Shown here one piece after another: positions 44,947 to 52,773 of a stretch of DNA of 64,000 bases. This DNA comes from JAGVSV01 sp050952845 (GTDB lineage: Bacteria > Bacillota > Clostridia > Christensenellales > Aristaeellaceae): NCBI GenBank assembly GCA_050952845.1, contig JBMNLP010000001.1:2914001-2978000 (forward strand). Reading direction: 5' to 3'. The notes beneath the pieces are model-generated. The model was given only the letters and a program-made list of their open reading frames with translations. It searched no databases and was not told the origin of the DNA. The stretch's first letter is position 1. Each line of letters begins with the position of its first letter. Made by a program: the position numbers and the translations under genes.

Positions 44947-45825
44947 TTACTGAGCCGCCTCGACAATGGTGATTCGCCCTTGCGCCTGAGCATAGTCTTC
45001 ACCAATCACGTTGTTCAGTTCACCTGCGATGTACAGCCACACCACATCGCGCACGACAGCCGTGGTGATGGTGCTCTTTTCGTTGGCTTCCGCAGCGTTT
45101 TTGAACATGTAGGAAGAGTCCATGCCGTTGAAGTTGGCGTTGCTGATGATGACGGCATATGTAGCTTCGGCATCAAAAGGCTGGCCGTTGATCTCACTGA
45201 CCGTTACGCGGCCCAAGGACTTGGCGATGAACCAATGATCGCCATAGGCTTCCCCCTTGTCATATTCTTTGGTGGTATCCACGGTATACTTCATACCCGA
45301 AACCTGCATGAAGGAGGCGCAGGAAGCAGCGGTTTCCTCGTTGTAGGGCAAAGCCTGAGACGCGGCTTCAAGGGCTTCCTGCAACTGGGCGCCGGTCATG
45401 TACACGACGGCGACCGTGTTGGGGTAGGGCAACACTTCGGCCAGCTGCTCCGCGCCAAATTTGCCTTCAGCAATGTCAGCCCGCAGGTTGCCGCCATTCC
45501 ACAGGGCGACGATATGATCGGCATCCACGGCGATTTCGGCGTTGCCTGCCGTTACGTCGTCTTCCTCAAAGTATTCGTTGATGGTGCCGGAAGCCGCAAA
45601 CCAGCGCAGCGCGTCTGCCCACAGATCGCCCAGATTGGTTTCGCCCTTCCGGGCAGCATCATCAGCTCCATACAGAACGACACTGCTATACGCCTCCAGG
45701 GTATCGTCCAGCTCGATCTCGTTTCCATGCGCGTCGACAAAGATGGCAGCAAAGGCAGTTGCAGCCAGGCTGCAGCAAAGGCACAGCGTCAACACCAGGC
45801 TCAGCACTTTTCTCAAAGCATTCAT
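44947..45825 (-). CDS. Secreted protein with stand-alone 5'-nucleotidase C-terminal domain
   Basis: 292 residues. ATG 45825 is chosen because AGGAGG is 9 bases upstream; the ATG at 45834 directly abuts the site. A signal peptide (to about residue 26, ATAFAA) is followed by a domain with 'ETNLGDLWADALRW', 'ALWNGGNLRADIAEGKFGAEQLAEVLPYPNTVAVVYMTGAQLQEALE' and 'YAVIISNANFNG'. This is the substrate-binding C-terminal domain of 5'-nucleotidase/UshA proteins. The metallophosphatase domain that performs catalysis is absent. It may bind nucleotides outside the cell; hydrolysis would need a partner. Confidence 0.8.
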   Translation of the reverse strand: MNALRKVLSLVLTLCLCCSLAATAFAAIFVDAHGNEIELDDTLEAYSSVVLYGADDAARKGETNLGDLWADALRWFAASGTINEYFEEDDVTAGNAEIAVDADHIVALWNGGNLRADIAEGKFGAEQLAEVLPYPNTVAVVYMTGAQLQEALEAASQALPYNEETAASCASFMQVSGMKYTVDTTKEYDKGEAYGDHWFIAKSLGRVTVSEINGQPFDAEATYAVIISNANFNGMDSSYMFKNAAEANEKSTITTAVVRDVVWLYIAGELNNVIGEDYAQAQGRITIVEAAQ

Positions 45826-45985
45826 GATCAACATCCTCCTGTTCTTTTTTTACACCTTCAATAACAGCAAAAGGTGCGACAACCCTCTTCGGAGAGCCAT
45901 CGGCACCTTCATGATACCGGCATTGCTGAAATAATGAAACGATGACGGCTCGCCTGAGCGAACCCCTGCCAGCTTCTGCTGACAG
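45826..45985 (-). ncRNA. Candidate structured leader RNA upstream of the 5'-nucleotidase-like gene
   Basis: About 160 nt after a good promoter. Reading the minus strand: hairpin 1 CTGTCAGC-agaa-GCTGGCAG (45985-45966), hairpin 2 GGTTCGC-tcag-GCGAGCC (45964-45947), an unpaired region of about 40 nt, then a long hairpin GGTGC...GCACC (45907-45873) followed by TTTT. The last could work as a terminator or attenuator. No known riboswitch class was recognised. Confidence 0.45.
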
Positions 45986-45990
45986 AAAAA

Positions 45991-46020
45991 ATCCTATCAT
46001 ACCTAAGCCCTATTTGTCAA
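45991..46020 (-). promoter_or_regulatory. Sigma-A promoter of the 5'-nucleotidase-like gene
   Basis: Minus strand TTGACA (46015-46020), 18 bases, TAGGAT (45991-45996). Transcription would start at about 45985, at the base of hairpin 1. Confidence 0.55.
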
Positions 46021-46039
46021 TGAACCGCTGTTCTTGACA

Positions 46040-46098
46040 GGGCGATCACTTACGGATCACTTACGGATCGCCCTTGGTGCGAAACTGAGCTTCGCACC
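46040..46098 (-). terminator. Two adjacent hairpins with tandem 11-bp repeat
   Basis: GGGCGATC (46040-46047) pairs with GATCGCCC (46066-46073), enclosing two tandem copies of GATCACTTACG (46044-46054, 46055-46065). Next to it GGTGCGAA (46076-46083) pairs perfectly with TTCGCACC (46091-46098). Together they lie after the leftward glycosidase gene and may end its transcript, though no U-run is present. Confidence 0.5.
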
Positions 46099-46165
46099 GG
46101 TATTCTACTCCCATGCATACCTCACATTCTTTGATCGCTTGGTACTCTTGGAACAGCGAAAGGGT

Positions 46166-48025
46166 TTATCGCTCAGCGTTTCTCACTATAATATCCTCCT
46201 CGCCGGGAGGCAACAGTGAACCGTTCTCCAGCCTATACGGCACGCCAGAGAAATTTGCCGTAACCTGCACACCATTTGCGAACTGTGTGCGCTGAACCAG
46301 CTTGTCCTCCGTAAGATATTCAAAACATACCATCGCCTCCAGACCGACCATCCTCGCCACACGGCAGGCGCGCCTCTGCGATTTCAGGATGCGTTCCCGA
46401 ATCTGCGGCCACTCTCCAGTGTGGAACGAATACAGCGGTGGCGTGCCATAGAGCGAGTTGTACAAATCGCGCAGCGGCAGGAGTTCCATACAGCTGTTAC
46501 TGCTATCGCCCCAATACCAGTAGCTAACCGTACAATCGTGGTATACCAGTTCCCACAATGGTGCGCGGTAAACGGGATTGAGCATAAAGCGATCAAATTT
46601 ATCTGAGTGTTCCTCGGGAGAAAGCAGACGGGCCTTGCGACGTCCGGCATCGTCGTTGCGGTAACTTGCTGGACTCATACGCCCTTCGGCGTAGCAGATT
46701 GCAGGCACTGTGAATTCCGCACCTTCCTCAGTACCGTTAACCAGTCCATCGTCCATGATAGCGCGCAGGGCGTCCTGTTTGCTTTGGGCGCATTGTCGCC
46801 GGGACATGGGATGTGTTTTGTCGTAGCATTCCATAAGCGTGGTGCCTACTACATCGATAAACCATGTGTCGCAACCATATTTCGCCGCGTATCGGGGTAT
46901 CTCGTCTTTCATGGCGACTTTCGCCTGACGCGCGCACATCCGGTTCTGATCGTACATTATACCATCCGTGCCGCGCAGGCTCCATGTGTTGAAAAAGCTT
47001 CCGTCTGCCTGCCTGATTGCATCCTGGGGCCAATTTTTCATTCTACGCTCCGTATAATCGCATATTTTAATGCGATTGGGAGGAATCAACGGCGCAATAT
47101 CGCTGGGCAATAGATCGCTGTAATTGTCGTATTTTGTAACTAGATAGCCCAATTCGCGTAGCCTAGAAGACGAATGGAAATCCTCCGTAAAGAATAGACC
47201 AAAAATCGCACGCTCCATGCCTGCGTCTTTCATTTCGCGAGCAATAGCAACCCTCGCCTCATCGTTAGCTATATCGATTTCCTCCAGAGAATCAGAGTAC
47301 ATCGCTTCTTCGTAGCGATCGTGCCATACCCAGATGTCAGCCGCTCCAATTAGGCGTTCAAGTTGCGGCAGCTTCTTCATTTTTTCCCGAAGCGTCACGA
47401 CAAACCCCTGTTCCTTCGCGAAACCGCGATAACGAAGGCATGCCGCTGTCAGGCCACCCGCTTCACCAATGAAAAAGCGCAGCACGCGTTCATAGCCCCA
47501 CTTTTTTAGTTCTGGTGTCCAGTGAAGAGAGGGGCGCAAAAGACCTCTGCTGTCTCTCGCACGCCTTACCATCAAATCAAATGGGGTTACGGCTGCTATC
47601 ACCAACCAGCCATCGCCACGTGTCAGACCAATCATTCCCATAGACTGTTCGGATGAATGTGTATAAGCTTCCTCGGGAAACACCTGAACTTCCTGATCGT
47701 CCACGGGAAAGGCGAATCCTCCACCGATTGGCAGGAGCGATACATCTCCCGGCATCGTCAGCGTCGCACCAGGATAATCCACGCTTTCAGGGTTTCCTTC
47801 AGCATCCAGCGTCAGCTCTGCACTGTCTACCAAAAGGCGCAAGCGCGCGCGGAGGACCAGTCCGTCCGCACGCGTGAGACGGTAGCGAATTGAATCGCAG
47901 TCAGCGCTCATTTCGTCAGCCACAAAGCCCTCTGCTTGCTGCGTGAATCGCAGATGCCCCAAGATGATGTCAAACGACCCGTCCGACCTCAATTGAAGGC
48001 TAAATCCATTTTTGCTTATTTGCAT
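46166..48025 (-). CDS. Putative glycoside hydrolase, DUF5696/GH101-like
   Basis: 619 residues from ATG 48025 (GGGAGGG upstream; a TTG three codons earlier is too close). A beta-sandwich N-terminal part (to about 200) is followed by a TIM-barrel-like region with 'RAIFGLFFTEDFHSSS', 'DTWFIDVVGTTLMECYDKTHPMSRRQC' (candidate catalytic Asp) and 'GTEEGAEFTVPAICYAEGRMSP' (candidate acid/base Glu). The pattern recalls DUF5696 and GH101/GH129-type alpha-glycosidases. No signal peptide, so it would act on imported substrate. It lies 27 bases after lacI in the same direction, so the LacI regulon probably includes it. Confidence 0.65.
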   Translation of the reverse strand: MQISKNGFSLQLRSDGSFDIILGHLRFTQQAEGFVADEMSADCDSIRYRLTRADGLVLRARLRLLVDSAELTLDAEGNPESVDYPGATLTMPGDVSLLPIGGGFAFPVDDQEVQVFPEEAYTHSSEQSMGMIGLTRGDGWLVIAAVTPFDLMVRRARDSRGLLRPSLHWTPELKKWGYERVLRFFIGEAGGLTAACLRYRGFAKEQGFVVTLREKMKKLPQLERLIGAADIWVWHDRYEEAMYSDSLEEIDIANDEARVAIAREMKDAGMERAIFGLFFTEDFHSSSRLRELGYLVTKYDNYSDLLPSDIAPLIPPNRIKICDYTERRMKNWPQDAIRQADGSFFNTWSLRGTDGIMYDQNRMCARQAKVAMKDEIPRYAAKYGCDTWFIDVVGTTLMECYDKTHPMSRRQCAQSKQDALRAIMDDGLVNGTEEGAEFTVPAICYAEGRMSPASYRNDDAGRRKARLLSPEEHSDKFDRFMLNPVYRAPLWELVYHDCTVSYWYWGDSSNSCMELLPLRDLYNSLYGTPPLYSFHTGEWPQIRERILKSQRRACRVARMVGLEAMVCFEYLTEDKLVQRTQFANGVQVTANFSGVPYRLENGSLLPPGEEDIIVRNAER

Positions 48026-48052
48026 TTTTCCCAAACCCTCCCATTTTCCTAT

Positions 48053-49093
48053 TTATTTTACCAGTTCGCAGCAGGACTGCCGTAAGAGCAGTGGTGCCCG
48101 TAGCAGAATCTGCACGCGCGCCACGGAAGGCGTACGAATCAGATTAAGCAGCGCAAGCGCCGACTGACGGCCCATCGCCTCGACTGGAATTTCCACGGTG
48201 GTAAGCGCCGGGCGCATATAAGAGGATAGACTCACATTGCCATAGCCAATCATAGAAAGCTGTTCGGGTAGGCGAACGCCCAATTCCTGGCAACGACGCT
48301 GAAATCCGATGGCAATCATATCGGAACAAAAAAAAGCGGCTGTGGGAACAGGAGAAAGCGCAAGCAGCTTGTCGGCGACTTTATAGCCATATTCCTCGCT
48401 GTATTCACCAGTCATGATCCATTCGTCCGGTACCGTCAATCCCGCATCATCCATCGCTTTGCGATAGCCGATCAGACGCAGAGAGGTATTGCGCAGCTTA
48501 CAATCGCCTCCGATAAACACGATGCGCTGGTGACCGAGCGAAACCAAATAGGATACAGCCTCTTCTGAAGCGGTCACATCATCGATGTTGACGTAATTCA
48601 TATACTTCTCGTTCATCCAGCGGTTTACAATCACATGATGAATGCCATGGCTTATCATATAGGGGATCAGTTTATCTTCCTCCCCCGCGCTCGTGCCAAT
48701 CATCAAATACCCGTTATAACGAGGCGTAAACAGTGTTTCGACATGATCGAGATGATCTGGATCAATCAGGAGAATAGAATTACCGATGCCCGCATTACGC
48801 AGCTCATCCACAAACGCGGTGATGATGCTGTAAATTGTGGGGTGGCCCGGAAAGTCGTTTCCAGAAGATCGCGGCAGCAGAATGCCGATGCTTTCTTTCT
48901 CTACCCACGGCGAGATATTCGCCGCATCTTTGTTGCTTCGGACAGGTCTGTATTTGTAGCGTAGCGCCGAAACCGCTTCAAGCACGCGAGCGCGCGTTTC
49001 ATCTCGCACGGGCGAAACGCCGCTTAAAACGCGAGAAACCGTACTAGCAGAAACCCCAGCTTTCCTGGCGACATCGCGCACTGTTGCAGACAT
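48053..49093 (-). CDS. LacI-family transcriptional repressor
   Basis: 346 residues starting MSATVRDVARKAGVSASTVSRVLSG, a complete LacI helix-turn-helix and hinge, then a periplasmic-binding-like effector domain ('IGILLPRSSGNDF', 'AFFCSDMIAIGFQRRCQELGVRLPEQLSMIGYGN'). AAGGAGT lies about 12 bases before the ATG. Placed between the glycosidase and the divergent sugar-acid operon, it probably represses both; palindromes matching LacI operators lie in the intergenic region. The inducer is likely a pathway sugar acid or its phosphate. Confidence 0.92.
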   Translation of the reverse strand: MSATVRDVARKAGVSASTVSRVLSGVSPVRDETRARVLEAVSALRYKYRPVRSNKDAANISPWVEKESIGILLPRSSGNDFPGHPTIYSIITAFVDELRNAGIGNSILLIDPDHLDHVETLFTPRYNGYLMIGTSAGEEDKLIPYMISHGIHHVIVNRWMNEKYMNYVNIDDVTASEEAVSYLVSLGHQRIVFIGGDCKLRNTSLRLIGYRKAMDDAGLTVPDEWIMTGEYSEEYGYKVADKLLALSPVPTAAFFCSDMIAIGFQRRCQELGVRLPEQLSMIGYGNVSLSSYMRPALTTVEIPVEAMGRQSALALLNLIRTPSVARVQILLRAPLLLRQSCCELVK

Positions 49094-49192
49094 AAAATAA
49101 AAACTCCTTCGTTTCATCACGTTTCGGTACGGAGTATAACATCTCTCAGCAAAAATTGCAATAGCTATACGTGATATTGGGTATATTTCAAT

Positions 49193-49210
49193 TTTGTTTC
49201 ATGAAACAAA
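49193..49210. promoter_or_regulatory. Operator-like perfect palindrome O1
   Basis: TTTGTTTCATGAAACAAA is a perfect 18-bp palindrome located about 100 bases upstream of the lacI start and 56 bases before the -35 box of the divergent operon. Its core GTTTCATGAAAC resembles LacI/GalR-family operators. Confidence 0.65.
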
Positions 49211-49265
49211 TAGCGAGAAGATTAATGCCTCAGAAAAAAATCTCAATAAAAAGGTCTAATTACTG

Positions 49266-49294
49266 TTGACTTCGCTAAATTATGGTGCTATACT
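49266..49294 (+). promoter_or_regulatory. Sigma-A promoter of the sugar-acid operon
   Basis: TTGACT (49266-49271), 17 bases, TATACT (49289-49294). Transcription would begin near 49301, about 95 bases before the SDR start. Confidence 0.75.
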
Positions 49295-49335
49295 ATGCGA
49301 GAAGATTATGTTTTTAGCATGCGTCATTGAGTTTT

Positions 49336-49367
49336 TTGAGAAATATGTTTCTGAAACATTTTCTCAA
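49336..49367 (+). promoter_or_regulatory. Operator-like inverted repeat O2 in the 5' leader
   Basis: ATGTTTCTGAAACAT (49345-49359) is palindromic around one base. It is nested in a longer imperfect inverted repeat with TTGAGAAA / TTTCTCAA flanks. It lies 35-65 bases downstream of the predicted transcription start and shares GTTTC/GAAAC half-sites with O1, so a LacI road-block or loop is plausible. It could also form an RNA hairpin. Confidence 0.55.
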
Positions 49368-49394
49368 ATTGTGAAACAAAGGAGTTTTCGCTGC

Positions 49395-50159
49395 ATGAGT
49401 AAGGTCGCATTAATCACGGGCGGCGGCGTTGGGATCGGACGCGGAATCGCCTTAGAAATGGCGAAAGCCGGATATGACATCGCGCTGCATTGTAACAGCA
49501 GCGTTGAACCGGCTTATGAGATGCAGGAGATAATTCGGACGTTTGGACAGCGTTGCGAGGTAATTCAGGCTAATTTGACCATATTAGAGGATTTGCGAGC
49601 TATGTTTGCTCGGACAGACGGGTTTTTTGGCCGACTGGATGTTTTCGTTGGCAACGCGGGTCTGACGCTGAAAGCCCGTCTGGAGGACATGTCTGAGTCC
49701 GATTTTGATCTGATGACCGCCCTGAACTTTAAGGGAAATTATTTTGGAATCCAGGAGGCGTCACGGTTGATGCGGAGCCGGCAAATTTGCGGAAGCATTG
49801 TGCTGATTGCATCTAACAATGCTTATATGCAGCATCCTATGTGCTCTTGCTATGGAGCGCTGAAGATAGCGCTTGTGAAGCTGTGCAGAAGCGCCGCAGT
49901 GGAACTTGCCGGGTACAGAATTCGCGTCAACTGCATAGCGCCTGGATGGACGGACACCGGCACAGCCCGCATGGGCAGCCGGGAGGCGAGCTATTATCAT
50001 ATTCCACTCAGACGCTGGTGCACCCCCGAGGAGATCGGCCAGGCAACGCTGTTCTTATGTGGACCATACGCAAATTCGATTACCGGCGCCACACTCCCAA
50101 TTGACGGCGGTGCCTCCCTACAAACGGAGACTCAGGAAAAATATGGATATGGAGAGTGA
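49395..50159 (+). CDS. SDR-family NAD(P)-dependent dehydrogenase
   Basis: 254 residues from ATG 49395 (AAAGGAG upstream). Short-chain dehydrogenase signatures: glycine motif GGGVGIG (9-15), NAG at 87-89 and the catalytic Ser140, Tyr153 and Lys157 (YxxxK), with 'PGWTDT' before the substrate loop. It most likely oxidises a sugar or sugar acid, or reduces a keto-sugar acid, feeding the dehydratase and aldolases of the operon. First gene of the LacI-controlled operon. Confidence 0.88.
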   Translation: MSKVALITGGGVGIGRGIALEMAKAGYDIALHCNSSVEPAYEMQEIIRTFGQRCEVIQANLTILEDLRAMFARTDGFFGRLDVFVGNAGLTLKARLEDMSESDFDLMTALNFKGNYFGIQEASRLMRSRQICGSIVLIASNNAYMQHPMCSCYGALKIALVKLCRSAAVELAGYRIRVNCIAPGWTDTGTARMGSREASYYHIPLRRWCTPEEIGQATLFLCGPYANSITGATLPIDGGASLQTETQEKYGYGE

Positions 50160-50166
50160 TGGATAT

Positions 50167-50808
50167 ATGGATACGCTTTCGTTCGTGCGCAGAAGCAAGA
50201 TTATTGCAATTGTCCGGGGGCTTTCGAGCGAATACGCAGTTGCTCTCTCCCATGCGCTTTTCGCTGGTGGCATTGAGCTGATGGAGGTTACATTCGATCA
50301 GTCCCATCCGGAAACATGGGTGGATACAGCTGCCGCCATCACGGCTGTTTGCCGCTCAATGGGGGAGAAAATGCTTGTTGGCGCGGGTACGGTAATCACA
50401 TCAGAGCAGCTTCATATTGCTACCGATGCGGGCGCAAAATATGTGATTTCGCCTAATACCGATTTGTCGATCATCCGGGAGACAAAGTCTCTCGGACTCG
50501 CCTCTTTTCCCGGGGCAATGACGCCCTCTGAGATCGAATTTGCCCACCGTGCGGGTGCGGATATCGTAAAAGTATTTCCGGCAGGAACACTGGGAGTCGC
50601 GTATGTCTCGGCAATTAGATCTCCCCTCAGGCATATTGAGATGATAGCTGTGGGCGGCATAAACCCAGAAAACGCTACAAGCTTTCTGAAGGCTGGATGT
50701 TGCGGGATTGGCGTGGGAGGCAATCTTGTCAATAAAAGCTGGATTGAAGCCGGCGAGTGGGACAGAATCACCGCGCTTGCCGCGGAATACCGAAGGGCGG
50801 TGGGGTAA
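50167..50808 (+). CDS. eda: 2-keto-3-deoxy-6-phosphogluconate (KDPG/KHG) aldolase
   Basis: 213 residues. ATG 50167 follows the SDR stop by 7 bases and has GGAGAG upstream; in-frame ATGs at 50143 and 50149 are alternatives. Class I aldolase features: 'IAIVRGL', 'GIELMEVTFD' (Glu40), 'GAGTVIT', 'SPNTD' and Schiff-base Lys135 in 'IVKVFPAG'. It splits KDPG or a related 2-keto-3-deoxy-6-phosphate into pyruvate and glyceraldehyde 3-phosphate. Together with the next gene (kinase) it forms the phosphorylative branch. Confidence 0.9.
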   Translation: MDTLSFVRRSKIIAIVRGLSSEYAVALSHALFAGGIELMEVTFDQSHPETWVDTAAAITAVCRSMGEKMLVGAGTVITSEQLHIATDAGAKYVISPNTDLSIIRETKSLGLASFPGAMTPSEIEFAHRAGADIVKVFPAGTLGVAYVSAIRSPLRHIEMIAVGGINPENATSFLKAGCCGIGVGGNLVNKSWIEAGEWDRITALAAEYRRAVG

Positions 50809-50809
50809 A

Positions 50810-51832
50810 ATGAGCAGAATCATCACCTTTGGAGAAATTATGCTGCGCCTGAACCCGGAGGGATATCTGCGTTTCGTGCAGACAGATCGCTTCGAAGCCT
50901 CCTACGCAGGTAGCGAGGCAAACGTAGCGGTGTCGTTGGCAAACTACGGAGATGACGCATCGTTTGTGAGCAAAGTCCCCGTGACAGAAATCGGCCAGTG
51001 CGCGATCAACGCATTACGCAGATACGGTGTGCGTACTGAAGGGATCGTGCGGGGCGGTCCGCGCTTGGGCCTCTATTTTGTAGAAAAGGGAGCATCCCAA
51101 CGCGGCGGTAAGGTTATTTACGACCGTGCAGGCTCCTCTATCGCCACTGCGAAACGGGAGGATTTCAACTGGTCTTCCATTCTAGAGGGTGTAGACTGGT
51201 TTCATTTTTCAGGCATTACGCCGGCGTTAGGCAGTGAGCTGCCCGATATCTGCATGGACGCGCTCGTTGCCTGCCAAGAAAAGGGCGTTTGCATTTCCTG
51301 CGATTTAAACTATCGCGCTAAGCTCTGGACACGTGAGAAAGCCGGTAAAATCATGAGTGTGCTGATGCCCTATGTGAACATCTGCATTGCCAACGAAGAG
51401 GACGCAGCAAATGTGTTCGGAATTCACGCTACCAACACGGATGTACAAAGCGGAAAACTGGATCGCAATGGCTATGTTGATGTAGCAAAGCAACTGCGGG
51501 AGCGCTTCGGCTTTGAAAAGGTCGCAATTACGCTGAGGGGAAGCATTTCTGCCAGTGAGAACGACTGGGCCGGAATGCTCTACGATAGAAGCGGCGCCTT
51601 CTTTTCCGATACCTACCGCATTCATATCGTGGATCGCGTGGGCGGAGGCGACAGCTTTTGCGGCGGCCTAATTCACGCGTTGATTCATGAATTTGACAGC
51701 GAACGAGCCATCCGCTTCGCGGCGGCGGCAAGCTGCCTGAAGCAAACCATTGAGCTAGACTACAATCACGCTTCCGAAAGCGAAGTGCTGACACTGGCCA
51801 GCGGCAACGTTTCCGGGCGCGTACAGAGATAG
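50810..51832 (+). CDS. kdgK: PfkB-family kinase, probable 2-keto-3-deoxygluconate kinase
   Basis: 340 residues starting one base after the eda stop (GGTGGGG as a weak binding site). PfkB features: 'ITFGEIMLRLNPEGYLRF', 'YAGSEANVAVSLANYG' (sugar-binding glycine motif) and 'DRVGGGDSFCGGLIHAL' with the catalytic Asp and anion hole. The 'FGEIMLRL' start is typical of KDG kinases. It phosphorylates a 2-keto-3-deoxy sugar acid for cleavage by Eda. Confidence 0.87.
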   Translation: MSRIITFGEIMLRLNPEGYLRFVQTDRFEASYAGSEANVAVSLANYGDDASFVSKVPVTEIGQCAINALRRYGVRTEGIVRGGPRLGLYFVEKGASQRGGKVIYDRAGSSIATAKREDFNWSSILEGVDWFHFSGITPALGSELPDICMDALVACQEKGVCISCDLNYRAKLWTREKAGKIMSVLMPYVNICIANEEDAANVFGIHATNTDVQSGKLDRNGYVDVAKQLRERFGFEKVAITLRGSISASENDWAGMLYDRSGAFFSDTYRIHIVDRVGGGDSFCGGLIHALIHEFDSERAIRFAAAASCLKQTIELDYNHASESEVLTLASGNVSGRVQR

Positions 51833-51843
51833 AGAGTGCAAGT

Positions 51844-52761
51844 ATGAGCGATTTACAAGGAATATGCCCGATCATTGCGACGCCTTTTACGAACCAGGGC
51901 GACGTGGACTACGACAGCTTTCGCAATCTGGTCAGAACGCTGGTTCAGGGCGGTTGTCCGGGCGTCACGCTATTTGGAATTGCTGGGGAATATTATAAGC
52001 TCTCCGATGAGGAAAGCCTACGACTAGTGAAGATTACCGTGGAGGAGTGTCGCGCGAACGGAGGCAAATCCATCGTTTCCGTTACCCAACACGCTACGGA
52101 GCTTGCGGTAAAGCGTGCGCGACTCTATCAGGAGGAGGGCGCGGACTGTCTGATGCTTCTGCCTCCCTTCTTTCTTAAGCCCAGCGCGGAGGCATTGTAC
52201 GGCCATATGAAAGCGGTAGGCCAGGTCGTCGAAATTCCGGTTATGGCACAATATGCGCCGGAGCAGACGGGCGTGGCTATTCAACCAAAGGTATTTGCGC
52301 GGCTGTTTTCTGAAGTGCCCAACATCCGCTATTACAAGATCGAGTGCAAACCAGCGGGTAGCTATATTTCGACGCTGCTGGAGGAAACCAGTCGAAAAAT
52401 CAGTGTTTTTCTGGGGAATGCGGGCTATCAGTTTATCGAATGCTTCGACAGGGGCGCGGTTGGCGCGCTGCCAGGTTGTTCCATGTTCGATATCTATCTG
52501 AAAATGTACGACGAATACATCTCCGGAGACCGCGCTGCCGCCATGAAAACGCACAGTGAATTGGTTCTTCCGATTCTCAATCACATCCGGCAGAATGTGG
52601 AGATGATCATCGCCTACGAAAAACGTATTCTGAAAAAGCGTGGCATCATCGCTTCCGATTATTGCCGAAAGCCAACCTTTACGAAGGATCCCATATACGA
52701 CAGGATATTCGAGGAGCATTATGAGCGGATTGTGCCCTATTTCAACGGGATGCGGGGATAA
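51844..52761 (+). CDS. DapA/NAL-superfamily aldolase or dehydratase
   Basis: 305 residues with the (beta/alpha)8 class I layout: Schiff-base Lys165 in 'RYYKIECKP', Tyr137 in 'QYAPEQTG', and 'LFGIAGEYYKLSDEE' where dihydrodipicolinate synthase has GTTGE. The altered GIAGE motif excludes a typical lysine-pathway DapA. With an IlvD/Edd dehydratase and KDG kinase beside it, direct cleavage of a 2-keto-3-deoxy acid, or dehydration of such an acid, is likely. It offers a second route beside kinase plus Eda. Confidence 0.82.
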   Translation: MSDLQGICPIIATPFTNQGDVDYDSFRNLVRTLVQGGCPGVTLFGIAGEYYKLSDEESLRLVKITVEECRANGGKSIVSVTQHATELAVKRARLYQEEGADCLMLLPPFFLKPSAEALYGHMKAVGQVVEIPVMAQYAPEQTGVAIQPKVFARLFSEVPNIRYYKIECKPAGSYISTLLEETSRKISVFLGNAGYQFIECFDRGAVGALPGCSMFDIYLKMYDEYISGDRAAAMKTHSELVLPILNHIRQNVEMIIAYEKRILKKRGIIASDYCRKPTFTKDPIYDRIFEEHYERIVPYFNGMRG

Positions 52762-52773
52762 GGAGAGTTCCAG

